Positions 42,867 to 53,863 of a stretch of 64,000 nucleotides of DNA are shown here, in pieces. Origin of the DNA: Enterovibrio sp. JCM 19048 (GTDB taxonomy: Bacteria > Pseudomonadota > Gammaproteobacteria > Enterobacterales > Vibrionaceae); assembly GCA_001310415.1 (NCBI GenBank), contig BAXE01000004.1, positions 1 to 64,000 of the forward strand, written 5' to 3'. A program made the translations under genes and the position numbers. Within the stretch, counting starts at the first letter, position 1. Every line of letters starts with the position of its first letter. Under the pieces are notes generated by a model. It was not told where the DNA came from. It made no database searches and saw nothing but the letters and a program-made list of their open reading frames with translations.

Positions 42867-43445
42867 ATGTCCCAGATATCTGTCGCATCGCTGGATGCAT
42901 CTTTACCTGAATTTGCCCGCCGCATAGACGCCCTGTTGCAGACACTCGAACTCGATTTATCTGCTTACAAAGCAGACCACATTGCCCTTCGTGTGAACAG
43001 CTTGGAAGCCGCGAAATCCCTGCATCAGCAGTGGTTGACCTGTGGTGAGGAGCGTTCGGTAAATGTGATTAATGGCCGTCCAATCGTGGTGATCAAAGCG
43101 ATGCAACCACGGGTGTTTGGTGTATGGGAAACGGATTGCGTGGAGCTGCCATACCCGGGTGACAAAGCCTATCCTCAGGAAGGGTGGGAGCATGCAGAGT
43201 GGGTGATCCCGTCTACGGCGACGACGCCAGAATCATTTTTGGAAGATGTGTTTGCAATTTTCCCATCGCTGAAAGCGCGTTGGAGCGAACTGGAAACGCT
43301 CGGTGTGAAGGTGAAATTGAGTTCACCTGCCGGCGAAGGGGAGCGCATTGCTAACCCAACCGTTGCCTTTAAAGCCAGTGGTGTTTGTGTGAAACTGCAC
43401 CCGGTATCGCTGGAGCAAGTGATTGAAAGTGAAAAAGGAGCCTGA
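42867..43445 (+). CDS. yecM: YecM family protein (VOC superfamily)
   Basis: 192 residues, intact. DHIALRVNSLEAAKSLHQQW, ELPYPGDKAYPQEGWEHAEWV and FKASGVCVKLHPVSLEQVI match YecM, a glyoxalase/VOC-fold protein predicted to bind metal. In E. coli yecM is also next to argS. Function unknown. Its stop codon lies in the loop of the terminator. Confidence 0.88.
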   Translation: MSQISVASLDASLPEFARRIDALLQTLELDLSAYKADHIALRVNSLEAAKSLHQQWLTCGEERSVNVINGRPIVVIKAMQPRVFGVWETDCVELPYPGDKAYPQEGWEHAEWVIPSTATTPESFLEDVFAIFPSLKARWSELETLGVKVKLSSPAGEGERIANPTVAFKASGVCVKLHPVSLEQVIESEKGA

Positions 43446-43456
43446 GGCTCCTTTTT
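43432..43456. terminator. Bidirectional terminator overlapping the yecM stop codon
   Basis: AAAAAGGAGCC-TGA-GGCTCCTTTTT: a perfect 11-bp stem whose three-base loop is the yecM stop codon. It also serves the converging purU. Confidence 0.88.
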
Positions 43457-43477
43457 ACTGTCTGGTTTCGCTGTCGG

Positions 43478-44324
43478 TTACAGAATCACTGTTTTATTAC
43501 CGTACACAAAAACTTTGTCTTCCAGCACCTGGCTGAGCGCGTTGCTCAACACGGTTTTTTCCACATCACGACCGGCTTTCACCATATCCTCAGCACTGTA
43601 GGTATGGTCAACGTGCCTGATGTTTTGGTCGATGATTGGGCCTTCATCCAAATCATTGGTGACAAAGTGCGCAGTGGCACCGATGATTTTCACCCCACGT
43701 TCCCACGCTTGGTGATAAGGCGTGCACCGATAAAAGCAGGCAGGAAGCTGTGGTGGATATTGATGATTTTGCGCGGGAAGCGGGCAACAAAACCAGGGGT
43801 CAGCACACGCATAAATTTGGCCAGAACGATGTAGTCCGGTTCATAGCCGTTGATAAGCTCGATAATCTGGTTTTCGTGTGCTTCGCGCTCCAGCCCTTCG
43901 TGGCTGACAAAATGGAACGGGATATCGAATTTTTCTGTCAGTGCCTGCAGTTTGTCATGGTTGCCAATGACTGCAGCAATTTCCACGTCCAGTGAGCCAT
44001 CGTAGGCTTTCATTAGAATATCGCCCAGACAATGGGATTCCTTGGTCACCATGATCACAATGCGTTTGCGACGGTTAGCATTCACCAGGGTGCGGTGACT
44101 GCCAGCGGGCAAAGCTTGATCAATATCCATCAGGAATGTCTGGTCGTTGAATATCCCTTCCAGTTCCGTACGCATAAAAACTGACCGGTACTGTGGTCTA
44201 CGTACTCTTTGTTGTGGATGATATTGAGTTGGTGTTTGTAACAGATGTTGGTGATTTTCGCGATGAGGCCCTGTGCGTCAGGGCAATCCGTCAGTAGGGT
44301 TTTTCTTTCCATAGAAGCGTACAT
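43478..44324 (-). CDS. purU: Formyltetrahydrofolate deformylase (two frameshifts)
   Basis: Hydrolyses 10-formyl-THF to formate and THF. An N-terminal ACT domain (TDCPDAQGLIAKITNICYKH) precedes the formyltransferase fold with VIGNHDKLQ, the NIHHSFLPAFIGA active-site segment and GATAHFVTNDLDEGPII. Breaks near 44176 (a T run lost one base; GQF should continue FMRTELEG) and near 43716 (GAR should continue PYHQAWERGVK; CCC to CC). Repair gives 282 residues. Confidence 0.95.
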
Positions 44325-44456
44325 CTCTGTGTTAAATCTAAATCTTGCCGTTAGTCACGTTTTACTCTGAATTGACCAGAAGGTCAAAGCGTTACCACCT
44401 CTGTGGCGATGCGTTGCGATTGTTGGCATAATGCCCCCCTTTCAAACACTGTATAA

Positions 44457-46421
44457 ATGACCAATGATTTCGAAGGTTTTCTCCACTACAGGTGCATTGG
44501 CTAAGGCCATCTCCGGCTTCCAGCCGCGCCAGCCGCAAACCGACATGGCATTGTCTGTTGAGCGAGCAATCAAAGACAGCACCCAACTGGTGGTGGAGGC
44601 CGGTACAGGTACGGGTAAAACCTACGCCTATCTGGTTCCTGCGCTGCTTAGCGGCAAGAAAACCATTGTCAGTACCGGTTCAAAAAACCTTCAGGAGCAG
44701 CTTTTCCACCGCGATTTACCGCTAATGGTGGAAACGCTCGGTTTTACCGGCCGAGTGGCACTGCTGAAAGGACGGGCGAATTACCTGTGCCCGGAAAGGC
44801 TCAGCCGCCAGATGATCGAAAGCCATGATGGTCATGCTGATCCCACCCTGCTTTCGCAACTGGTCAAGGTGCGCAGTTGGTCGTCTGAAACCAAAACCGG
44901 CGACCTTGGCGAGTGCGATGATTTGGCTGAAGACAGCCCAATCATCCCGACCATTACGTCGACAAACGACAATTGCTTGGCAAAGATTGCCCAAGCTATG
45001 AAGATTGCTTTGTGGTGAAAGCACGCCGACGTGCGATGGACGCTGATCTTGTTGTGGTAAACCATCACTTGTTCCTGGCTGACCTCGCCATCAAAGAAAC
45101 CGGCTTCGGAGAGCTTATTCCTGAGGCGGAAGTATTTATCTTCGACGAAGCGCACCAGATCCCGGATATTGCCAGCCAGTATTTTGGCCAGAGCCTTTCC
45201 AGCCGCCAGATTCAAGAGCTTGCCAAAGACATCAACATTGCTTACCGCACGGAACTTCGTGACACCAAGCAATTGGAGAAAGTGGCAGACCGCCTGTCGC
45301 AGGCCGCGTCTGATTTACGCATTGTTCTCGGCGAACCCGGTTTTCGGGGAAATTGGCGCGAAACCAGCACGTCACCTGCGGTTGCCCGCGAGCTGGTACG
45401 GTTAAGTGATGCACTGGAGCTGGCGCATGATGTGATGAAACTGTCGCTAGGTCGCTGCCAGTTGCTGGATGCCGCCTTTGATCGTGCCACCTTGTTCAAG
45501 GCGCGCTTTGAGCGCCTGAAAGATACTTCTATTCCTGGGTATTCCTATTGGTATGAGTGCAGCCGTCATCACTTTAGCCTTAATATCACGCCACTGTCGG
45601 TGGCCGAGAAATTCCGCGAGCAAATCAAGCAGCAGGAAGGGGCATGGATTTTTACGTCGGCAACCCTTGCGGTAAATGACGATTTCAGCCACTTCAGTCA
45701 CCGCTTGGGATTGGAGCCTGCAGAGCAGTTTACCTTGCCGAGTCCGTTTGATTATGAAACCCAGGCCATTTTGTGCGTACCCCGCTTTTTGCCCGAGCCA
45801 AACAGTTATGGATTGGCAGACAAGCTGGTGGACATGTTGTTGCCTGTTATCAAGCAAAATGATGGTCGTTGCTTCTTTCTTTGTACCTCCCACCAGATGG
45901 TGCGCGATTTGTCAGAGCGCTTCCGCGAACAGCTGGATTTGCCCGTGTTGGTGCAGGGGGAAACCTCGAAGCAGAAATTACTGGCAGAGTTTTTGGAGCT
46001 TGGTAATGCTTTGCTCATCGCCACCGGCGCTTTCTGGGAAGGGATCGACGTTAGAGGGCAGGCGCTGAGCTGTGTTATTATCGACAAACTGCCTTTTACT
46101 GCGCCGGATGATCCGCTGCTGAAAGCGCGCATTGAAGATTGTCGCATGCAGGGTGGCGATCCCTTCTCCCAGGTACAGATCCCCGATGCGGTGATCACCT
46201 TGAAGCAGGGGGTGGGTCGTCTTATCCGCGACAGAAGCGATCACGGTGCGTTGATCATTTGCGACAACCGCCTGGTAAGTCGCCAGTACGGTGAAACCTT
46301 CCTGCGCAGTTTACCGCCAATCCCGCGCACGCGGGATCTGGTAAAAGTCGGCGAATTCCTCGCCGCATTAGACACAAACAGTAACGATGCTGCTGAGAAA
46401 ACAGCGGCACCTGAGGTGTAA
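44457..46421 (+). CDS. yoaA: DinG/XPD-type helicase YoaA (two frameshifts)
   Basis: Iron-sulfur superfamily 2 helicase linked to repair of stalled replication. I place the start at ATG 44457, giving MTNDFEGF, like the MTDDF start of E. coli YoaA; a shift near 44475 leads into TTGALAKAISGFQPRQPQ. Walker A is VEAGTGTGKTYAY, the cluster Cys are in NYLCPERL and CLGKDCPSYEDCF, Walker B is FDEAHQ, and motif VI is QGVGRLIRD. A second break near 44984 (a C lost in TGCCTTGGC) compensates the first. About 654 residues. tsaB begins directly after its stop. Confidence 0.92.
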
Positions 46422-47116
46422 ATGACATCCAAAATTCTTGCGGTCGATACGGCCACTGAAAACTGCTCTGTTGCCCTGAAAGTGGGTAATGAAATCATCG
46501 CCCGCTGTGAAATGGCACCGCGTGAGCACACCACTAAAATTCTGCCAATGGTAGACAGCGTGCTGGCTGAGGCGGGTTTGACGCTGAACCAACTGGACGC
46601 ATTGGCGTTTGGCCGAGGCCCGGGCAGTTTCACCGGTGTACGTATTGGTATTGGTATTGCCCAGGGACTGGCGTTTGGCGCTGAGTTGCCAATGATTGGT
46701 GTCTCCACGTTGGCAGCGATGGCTCAGCAGGCGTTTCGTAAGCAGCAGGCCACCCATGTGCTGGCTGCCATCGATGCGCGTATGAATGAAATCTACGTGG
46801 GTGGTTACAAGCGTCTGGATAACGGTGACTGGGAAACGGTGGTTGCCGAAGCCGTGACAGCTCCTGAAAACTTTAAACCTGACTGGTAGAGAATGTGTGG
46901 TCGTTGGCAGGAACAGGATGGCCAGCTTACCCAGAATTGCAAGGCCAGCTAAACTTAACCGTAAGTGACAGCGGCGTACTTTACCCGGAAGCGGAAGACA
47001 TGCTTTTGCTTGCACATCATGCCTTTGAGCGTGGTGAAGCGGTAGACGCCGAGCACGCCAGCCCGGTTTACCTACGTGACACCGTGGCATGGAAAAAACT
47101 GCCCGGTCGCGAGTAA
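46422..47116 (+). CDS. tsaB: tRNA threonylcarbamoyladenosine protein TsaB (one frameshift)
   Basis: Scaffold partner of TsaD in t6A37 modification of tRNA; also called Yea[55 protein letters not shown] and the ending AWKKLPGRE are diagnostic. The frame breaks near 46887 ([18 protein letters not shown]; a T lost), creating a false stop. Repair gives 231 residues, identical to E. coli length. Usually essential, so the break is probably an error. Confidence 0.95.
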
Positions 47117-47158
47117 CCCGTTACCCGCGTAAAAACACAATACGGCGAAAAGGTTAGC

Positions 47159-47449
47159 ATGGTTTCAATACACGGACTACCGCAACCCATACAGCGCACC
47201 GGAAATACCGGTCGTAAAAAAGCACGTAAGGCTGAATCGTCTCAGGAGTCGAGTCAGCCTTCACCGGTTGCGAAAGCGGTATCACGCGGTATCCGAAACC
47301 CTGAGCTGGCGCAGGATGCCCATCAGCATATCCATTACGATCTGCCTGATGGGCGCAGCCGCCACGCGCTCGCCGCCTATATGGACGTGAAGAATCAGGC
47401 AAAACGTGAAGAGTTAATGGCACTGTTTGGCGTTGATATCTTTGTCTGA
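47159..47449 (+). CDS. Small conserved-looking protein of unknown function
   Basis: 96 residues, start preceded by AAAGG. The first half is polar and low in complexity (KKARKAESSQESSQPSPVAKAV); the second half looks folded (DAHQHIHYDLPDGRSRHALAAYMDVKNQAKREELMALFGVDIFV), with an amphipathic helix. No membrane segment or signal peptide. I do not recognise the family. It lies between tsaB and a hydrolase gene in the same direction. Confidence 0.65.
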   Translation: MVSIHGLPQPIQRTGNTGRKKARKAESSQESSQPSPVAKAVSRGIRNPELAQDAHQHIHYDLPDGRSRHALAAYMDVKNQAKREELMALFGVDIFV

Positions 47450-47543
47450 CTAACTCGTCGTACCACTTTACCAACCCAGTCTGTGATAGGCTTCGCGCGC
47501 TCTCAAAGAGGTGCGGTGCCAGCACGGCATACTGCAGCAAAAA

Positions 47544-48421
47544 ATGGTATTACAAGAAAAACAATTCGCCGTGAGATTTGGCAACCTCGCCGCGCAGGTT
47601 CACCTGACCCAACGCAAGGTGCCCACGCTCCTGATGTTACACGGGTGGCAGGACAACAGTGGCAGTTTCGAGCCTCTCGCGCCAACTCTTTCCGAACACT
47701 TCGACCTTGTAATGCCTGATTGGCCCGGACATGGACTTTCCGACCATAAAGGTGCTGACAGCTATTACCCCTTTTTCGACTATGTGGATGATCTTCACCA
47801 ACTGATTTTGCAGCTGGGCGATCGGCCTGTTTATCTGGTTGGTCACTCGCTGGGTGCCTGGTGGCATCTTGTTGGTGTGCAGCATTTGCAGAGCGTGCAA
47901 AAGGGTTAGTGATGATTGAGGCGTTGGGACCAATGTCAGAACGTGATGACAAAGTTGTCGAGCGTCTGCGTCAGGGGATCGACAGCCGCCATGCACTGAA
48001 ACCGCAGCGTGAACTCCCGTCGCTGGAAGCCGCGCTCAAGTTGCGCCGTGGTATCAACAAAGTGGCGATTGAAGATTTAACGCCTCTGGTGACCCGCGGT
48101 ATCAAGCAGGTAGGGGATGTGTGGCAGTGGCGTCATGATGCCAAGCTGAAAGCGGATTCTATTTACAGAATGTCGGCCCATCATGCAGAACACCTCATTC
48201 GGGCAATTGATTGCCCGGTATTAGCGATTATCGGCGACGATGGCTACCCGGAATTGAGGAGCCCACTCGCGGAACAACGTAAAGCGTGGTTTAAGAATCT
48301 GACCGTAGAAACAGTGGCAGGAACCCATCATTGCCATTTACAGAGTCAGGCAGACACCACCGCGTTGATCATTGATTTTGTGACCAAACTACATCTCACA
48401 GCGTGTGACGATGTTAATTGA
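47544..48421 (+). CDS. Alpha/beta-hydrolase (one frameshift)
   Basis: About 292 residues from ATG 47544. The oxyanion segment LLMLHGWQDNSGSF and the nucleophile elbow LVGHSLGA are followed by a break near 47862 (one base lost before MVASCWCAAFAERAKGLVMIEAL), then a cap domain and the acid and His regions (IIGDDGYPELRSP, VAGTHHCHLQ). Similar to serum-lipase-like hydrolases found upstream of fadD in vibrios. Substrate unknown. Confidence 0.85.
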
Positions 48422-48519
48422 TTGTTAATCATGGTCTAATTGAGCTTTAAAACGCTCGTTTGAATTTATTGCGTCTGGCGCGGGGGTTAGAACCCGCGGA
48501 CAAAATTAGGAGATATCAA

Positions 48520-50213
48520 GTGGATAAGGTTTGGCTTAACCGCTACCCATCAGATGTACCAGCGGAAATCTCTACGGACATGTACCCGTCACTGGTCGAA
48601 ATGTTTGAAAAATCGGTTCAGAAATATGCCGATCAGACTGCCTTTATTAACATGGGTCAGGTGATGACATTCCGTAAGCTGGAAGAGCGCAGCCGTGCTT
48701 TCGCCGCTTACCTGCAAAATGACCTTGGACTGAAAAAAGGTGACCGCGTAGCGTGATGATGCCAAACCTGCTGCAATACCCAATTGCACTGTTCGGTATC
48801 CTGCGTGCGGGCTGTGTGGTAGTTAACGTTAACCCACTGTACACACCACGTGAACTGGAACACCAACTGAATGATTCCGGTGCTGCTGCGATTGTAATTG
48901 TCTCTAACTTCGCTCATACACTGGAAAAAGTTGTCGACAACACCAGTGTGCGCCATGTGATCCTGACCAGCCTGGGCGACCAGTTGCCACGCGCAAAAGG
49001 TACCATCGTTAACTTCGTGGTGAAGTACATCAAGAAGATGGTACCGAAATACAGCTTGCCACACGCCACCTCTATGCGCAAAGCGCTGCAGAAAGGCCGT
49101 CGCATGCAGTATGTGAAGCCGTTTATGAATGGCAGCGATGTTGCGTTCCTGCAATATACCGGCGGCACAACCGGTGTGGCGAAAGGCGCGGTATTGACCC
49201 ACAACAACATGCTGGCAAACGTGAACCAGGCAAAAGCGACTTACGCGCCTGTGCTGAACGAAGGCCGCGAGCTTGTAGTTACGGCACTGCCGCTGTATCA
49301 CGTGTTCGCGCTGACAGTAAACTGTCTGCTGTTTATCGAAATGGGTGGCCAGAACCTGCTGATCACCAACCCACGTGATATCCCAGCGTTTGTGAAGGAG
49401 CTTAAACAGCACCCGTTCACGGCGATCACCGGCGTAAATACCCTGTTCAACGCACTGCTGAACAATGAAGATTTCCATGAACTGGATTTCAGCAACCTGA
49501 ACCTCACCGTGGGTGGTGGTATGGCCGTACAACGCGCGGTAGCTGAAAACTGGATGAAACTGACCGGCAAACACCTGCTGGAAGGCTATGGCCTGACCGA
49601 GTGTTCACCGCTGGTGGCAGCGTACCCTTACGATCTGAAAGCTTACAATGGTTCGATCGGCCTGCCTGTGCCGTCTACCGATGTGCGCATCGTGGACGAA
49701 GAAGGCAAGGTTCTGACAAATGATCAGGTGGGTGAACTGCAGGTGAAAGGCCCGCAGGTGATGCAAGGTTACTGGCAGCGTCCTGAAGCCACCCGTGAAG
49801 TGCTGACTGAAGATGGCTGGCTGTCGACCGGTGATATCGTGAAGTTCGACGAAGACGGCTTCCTGCACATTGTCGACCGCAAGAAAGACATGATTCTGGT
49901 ATCAGGTTTCAACGTTTACCCGAACGAAATCGAAGACGTTGTGGCACTGCACGGTAAAGTGCTGGAAGTAGCGGCGATTGGCCAGCCTCATGAAACGTCT
50001 GGCGAAATCGTGAAGATCTGTGTGGTTAAACGCGACCCAAGCCTGACTAAGGAAGAGCTTCTTGCGCACTGTCGTGAACACCTGACAGGTTACAAGGTAC
50101 CGAAAGTGGTGGAGTTTCGCGAAGAGCTGCCGAAAACCAACGTCGGTAAGATCCTGCGCCGTGCTTTGCGCGAAGAGCAGGAAGCGAAAGACGCGAAAAA
50201 AGAAGAAGCGTAA
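48520..50213 (+). CDS. fadD: Long-chain fatty acyl-CoA synthetase (one frameshift)
   Basis: Activates fatty acids with CoA during uptake. GTG 48520 ([17 protein letters not shown]) follows AGGAG with good spacing. The ATP/AMP motif [12 protein letters not shown] and the fatty-acid motif [17 protein letters not shown], with [20 protein letters not shown], are present. The frame breaks near 48753 (GDRVA should continue [10 protein letters not shown]). Repair gives 564 residues. Single-gene unit upstream of rnd. Confidence 0.95.
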
Positions 50214-50350
50214 TCCTGAATGCGCTTAAGCGTTTAAGCGCGTACAATGAGGTTATGCCTTTGAAAACATGCTGCTCAGGCCGGCATGTTTGCTTTTTGC
50301 TTTCTATGAACTTTCCTTTGCCGGACAGGCAAAAAACACTGGAAAACAGC

Positions 50351-51476
50351 GTGAATTTTGAAATTGTAACTGAGCTTTCCCAACTTGAGCGCGTGTGCGA
50401 AAGGGCGCGTCAAGTGCCTGTAGTCATGCTGGACACCGAGTTTGTCCGCACCCGCACGCTTTATCCAAGACTGGGTCTTATCCAGCTATATGATGGTGAG
50501 ACGCTGTCGCTTATCGATCCGATTGAGCTGGAGGATATGTCTCCGTTTGTCGCGCTGTTGACTGACGCCTCCGTGAAGAAAGTGCTGCACGCCTGCAGTG
50601 AAGATTTGGAAGTGTTCCACCACTGCTTTGGTGTAATGCCAACCCCGATGGTGGACACCCAAATCATGGCAGCATTTTTGGGACACGGTCTTTCAACCGG
50701 TTTTGCATCATTGGTTGAAGAGTATCTGGTTGTCACGCTGGACAAAGGCGAGGCGAGAACCGACTGGTGTGCGCGTCCGCTGACGTCAAAACAGCTTGAA
50801 TACGCAGCGGCGGATGTTTACTACCTGCTGCCGCTATACAACCTGCTGGCAGAACGTGTTGTGGATTCTAGCTGGGAGGAGGCCGTGACTCAAGAGTGCG
50901 AACTTTTGGTGAGCAAGCGTGGGAAATCACCGGAACCGGAAAAAGCATATCTGGATATCAAAAATGCCTGGCAACTGCGCCCGAACCAACTGGCAGTATT
51001 GCAAAAGCTTGCAAGCTGGCGTTTGAAGGAAGCACAGCGTCGTGACCTTGCCCTGAACTTTGTCGTGAAAGAAACTGCATCTTTGGAAAATGGCGCGCTT
51101 CAACATCCGTTCATTGGACAAAATGGCGGATGAAGGTTTTGACCGTTTTGAGATTGAACGCCATGGCAGCCGCCTGATCCGTATGGCGCAGGAAGCCGAT
51201 AAATTGCCGGTATCCCGTCACCCAGAACCGATTGTACGTCTGGTGGATATGCCGGGTTACAAGCAAATGGTTAAAAATATCAAAGACCAGACTAATGCAG
51301 TTGCCGAAAACCTAGGTGTGGTTCCTGAGTTTGTGGGTTCCAAAAAGCAAATCCACCAGGTACTGAAGTGGGCGTGGATCAACGACCGCAATCCGGAAAA
51401 AATGCCGGATATCCTGTCAGGCTGGCGTAAGCCTTACCTGGCAGACAAAGTACTGTCCGTACTGGACAAAGCGTAA
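50351..51476 (+). CDS. rnd: Ribonuclease D (one frameshift)
   Basis: 3'-5' exoribonuclease for tRNA 3' end processing. GTG 50351 gives VNFEIVTELSQLERV; an ATG at 50306 adds an unsupported stretch. DEDD residues lie in MLDTEFVRTRT, CSEDLEVFHHCFG and LEYAAADVYYLLPLY; an HRDC domain follows (YLDIKNAWQLRPNQLAVLQ) and continues after a break near 51080 (one extra or two missing bases before LWKMARFNIRSLD). About 374 residues. Ends at a terminator shared with minE. Confidence 0.94.
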
Positions 51477-51500
51477 AAAACCGGCGAAAGCCGGTTTTTT
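51475..51500. terminator. Bidirectional terminator between rnd and minE
   Basis: AAAAAACCGGC-GAAA-GCCGGTTTTTT: strong stem, GNRA loop, A and T tracts on either side. Confidence 0.9.
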
Positions 51501-51519
51501 ACGCTTTAGTAAAAGCAGG

Positions 51520-51778
51520 TTACTTATCGTCTGGGAGCGTGACGTTAAGCTCCAACACCGACAAATCGTCATCGCGCTGCTCAAGGGCAACAGAGACCTG
51601 CTCCGGTGCGATGTCCACATACTTGCGGATCACCTCAAGGATATCCTGCTTGAGCTGCGGCAGATACGAAGGCCCAGGCTTCCAGCACTGCGGCGCTCTG
51701 CCACAATGATCTGCAAACGCTCTTTAGCCAGTGATGCTGACGCCTGTTTTTTCGGTCGGAAAATTCCAGAAGTGCCAT
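51520..51778 (-). CDS. minE: Cell division topological factor MinE (two frameshifts)
   Basis: Drives MinCD oscillation. Starts MALLEF at 51778; a T lost near 51762 hides the link to [25 protein letters not shown], and CCC to CC near 51675 hides [19 protein letters not shown]. The C-terminus [13 protein letters not shown] ends at 51520. Repair gives 86 residues, the family length. Three nt after minD. Confidence 0.93.
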
Positions 51779-51781
51779 TTA

Positions 51782-52591
51782 TCACCCCCCGAACAGTCGC
51801 TTCAAAAAGCCTTTCTTCTCTTCCTCCAGGAAGCGGAAAGGACACTCGTTGCCAAGCAGACGGCTGATCGCATCTGCGTAAGCCTGACCTGCATCAGATT
51901 CATTATCAAGGATCACCGGCTCGCCTTTGTTAGAGGCGTGAAGCACTGATGGGCTTTCCGGGATCACACTCAACAGTGGAATGCGCAGGATTTCTTCAAC
52001 GTCTGCCACGCTCAACATCTCGCCACGTGTTACACGCGCCGGGTTGTAGCGGGTCAGCAGAAGGTGTGTTTTCACCGGCTCTTCACCATTCTCAGCGCGG
52101 CGTGATTTGGAATCAAGAATACCCAGGATTCGGTCAGAGTCGCGCACTGAAGAGACTTCAGGTTGGTGGTTACAATGGCTTCATCTGCAAAGTACAGTGC
52201 CATCAGGCGCCGGCTTCGATGCCTGCAGGGGAGTCACAGATAATGAAGTCAAAGCCCATGGCTTTCATATCTTCAAGCACACGGCCAACGCCTTCTTTGG
52301 TCAGCGCGTCTTTATCACGGGTTTGCGATGCAGGCAGGACGAAAAGGTTTTCAACACGTTTGTCTTTGATAAGTGCCTGGTGCAGGTTCGCTTCGCCGTT
52401 GATGACGTTAACAAAGTCATAAACCACGCGGCGCTCACAGCCCATGATCAGGTCAAGGTTACGCAGACCGATATCAAAATCGATAACAGCGGTTTTTTGC
52501 CAGCAAGGGCAAGGCCGGTAGCAATAGCAGCACTGGAAGTGGTTTTGCCCACGCCGCCTTTACCGGAAGTGATTACGATAATTCGAGTCAT
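51782..52591 (-). CDS. minD: Septum-site ATPase MinD (three frameshifts)
   Basis: Membrane-cycling ATPase of the Min system. MTRIIVITSGKGGVGKTTSS at 52591 contains the deviant Walker A; FDIGLRNLDLIMGCERRVVYDF, DSPAGIEAGA and the membrane-targeting helix near KKGFLKRLFGG follow. Breaks: near 52498 (A run one short, GKKTAVID), near 52211 (CCC to CC before LMALYFADEAIV) and near 52167 (CCC to CC in TNPEVSSV). Repair gives 270 residues, identical to E. coli. Confidence 0.96.
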
Positions 52592-52610
52592 TCCTCAATC
52601 CTTTGGAAAA

Positions 52611-53273
52611 TTAGAGTGTGAGGTGTTCAATATTTAAAGAGTCGTTGTGCAGCGAAACTTTTACCGGTCGGGCAGCGAACTGCTCCGGAATGGTTTCACT
52701 CAGCCAATAAGTTCCTGCAATCGACAAAAGCTCAGACTGCAGGTTCTGGCAAAAAATGTGCGATTCGTTTTGGCCGCTCGCACCGGCAATAGCGCGGCCG
52801 CGTAGAACGCCGTAAATATGAATGCTGCCATCAGCAATCACTTCTGCGCCAGCACTGACGTGATTTAATACCACCAGATCCGCATTTTTCGCGTAAACCT
52901 GTTGCCCGGAACGGATAGGCGTGGTGATCACTTTGGTAGGCGTTTGCAGGGGTTCATTTACCCTTGCTGCCTGCTTGGCAGGCTGCATCACGGCCAGTCC
53001 TGCCAGACGGGCTGCTTCACGCACGGCATTTTGTTTACAGCCAGTTACCCCAACAACCAACATGCCGGTTTTTCGATGGTTGCTTTAAGCTGGACAAAGT
53101 CCGGCTGGTTATGGAGCCTGGAAATATCGACGACAACAGGGGCGCCATCGAAATGCCGGTGCCTGGCTGACTTTTTCAGACAGGATTTGCATTGCGCCGT
53201 CGAGATTGTCATCCATCAAATGAAGGACAGAAAGAGTAAATGAACTGCCTTTGAGTTCAGCGTTTTTCGTCAT
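52611..53273 (-). CDS. minC: Septum-site inhibitor MinC (frameshifts)
   Basis: FtsZ polymerisation inhibitor positioned by Min[23 protein letters not shown] starts at 53273; breaks near 53152 (two T lost, [16 protein letters not shown]) and near 53069 (an A lost, [14 protein letters not shown]) lead into the C-terminal beta-helix, with [31 protein letters not shown]. Repair gives 221 residues. First gene of minCDE. Confidence 0.94.
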
Positions 53274-53578
53274 TGGTCGTTATCCAGCTGGCACGCAGTA
53301 TATGGTTATGACAACAGCAAAGCGCATTCAATCCCGAATTATGTCACCAGAAAGTAAAGGTTTGCATTGGCGGGGAATAAAGCGGCGTACGTGCATTATC
53401 AGACAGTGTTCTGCATGGTATATTCATGGCATCTTTGCGGCAAGCGCCAACACGGGATGTGGTGCTTTAATCGCCGAATTCATTACGCTTTTCTAAGCGA
53501 TTTCTCTTAATCGGGAAGTGGATAAAAAATGATGGTTTGAGATGGTCACATTTCAGACACCAGAATGAGAGGTACAAG
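53274..53578. promoter_or_regulatory. Divergent minC/ycgL promoter region
   Basis: About 305 nt with no gene. It must hold promoters for minCDE and ycgL; I see no distinct operator or hairpin. Confidence 0.45.
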
Positions 53579-53854
53579 GTGTATTGCGCAATTTATAAAA
53601 GCAGCAAAAAGGAATCGACCTATCTTTACATTAATCGTAAAGATGACTTCAGCGAAGTGCCTGAAAAATTGTTACAAACTTTCGGGAACCCTCAGTTTGT
53701 CATGATGGTCAATCTAGACAAACGTGAAAAATTAGCGATTGCAGACATCAAAAAAGTGCGTGAAAACCTCACGAATGATGGTTTTTATCTGCAACTGCCT
53801 CCGCCGCCGGATGCGGTGTTGCAACATATTCGTCAAAAAAATACCAAGTTATAA
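53579..53854 (+). CDS. ycgL: YcgL domain protein
   Basis: 91 residues from GTG 53579 (MYCAIYKSSKKESTYLYINRKDDF); upstream in-frame starts are not supported. QFVMMVNLDKREKLAIADIKKVRENLTNDGFYLQLPPPP is the YcgL core. Function unknown; the gene adjoins minC in many gammaproteobacteria. The transglycosylase gene follows 9 nt later. Confidence 0.9.
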   Translation: MYCAIYKSSKKESTYLYINRKDDFSEVPEKLLQTFGNPQFVMMVNLDKREKLAIADIKKVRENLTNDGFYLQLPPPPDAVLQHIRQKNTKL

Positions 53855-53863
53855 AGGAGCGCT

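Noticed and set aside
42644-42910. 88-codon reading frame between argS and yecM
   Set aside because: It overlaps the yecM start, lacks a ribosome site and has an implausible composition.
48421-48519. FadR-like site before fadD (TGGTCTAAT near 48433)
   Set aside because: Only one half-site resembles the FadR consensus; the other half is absent.
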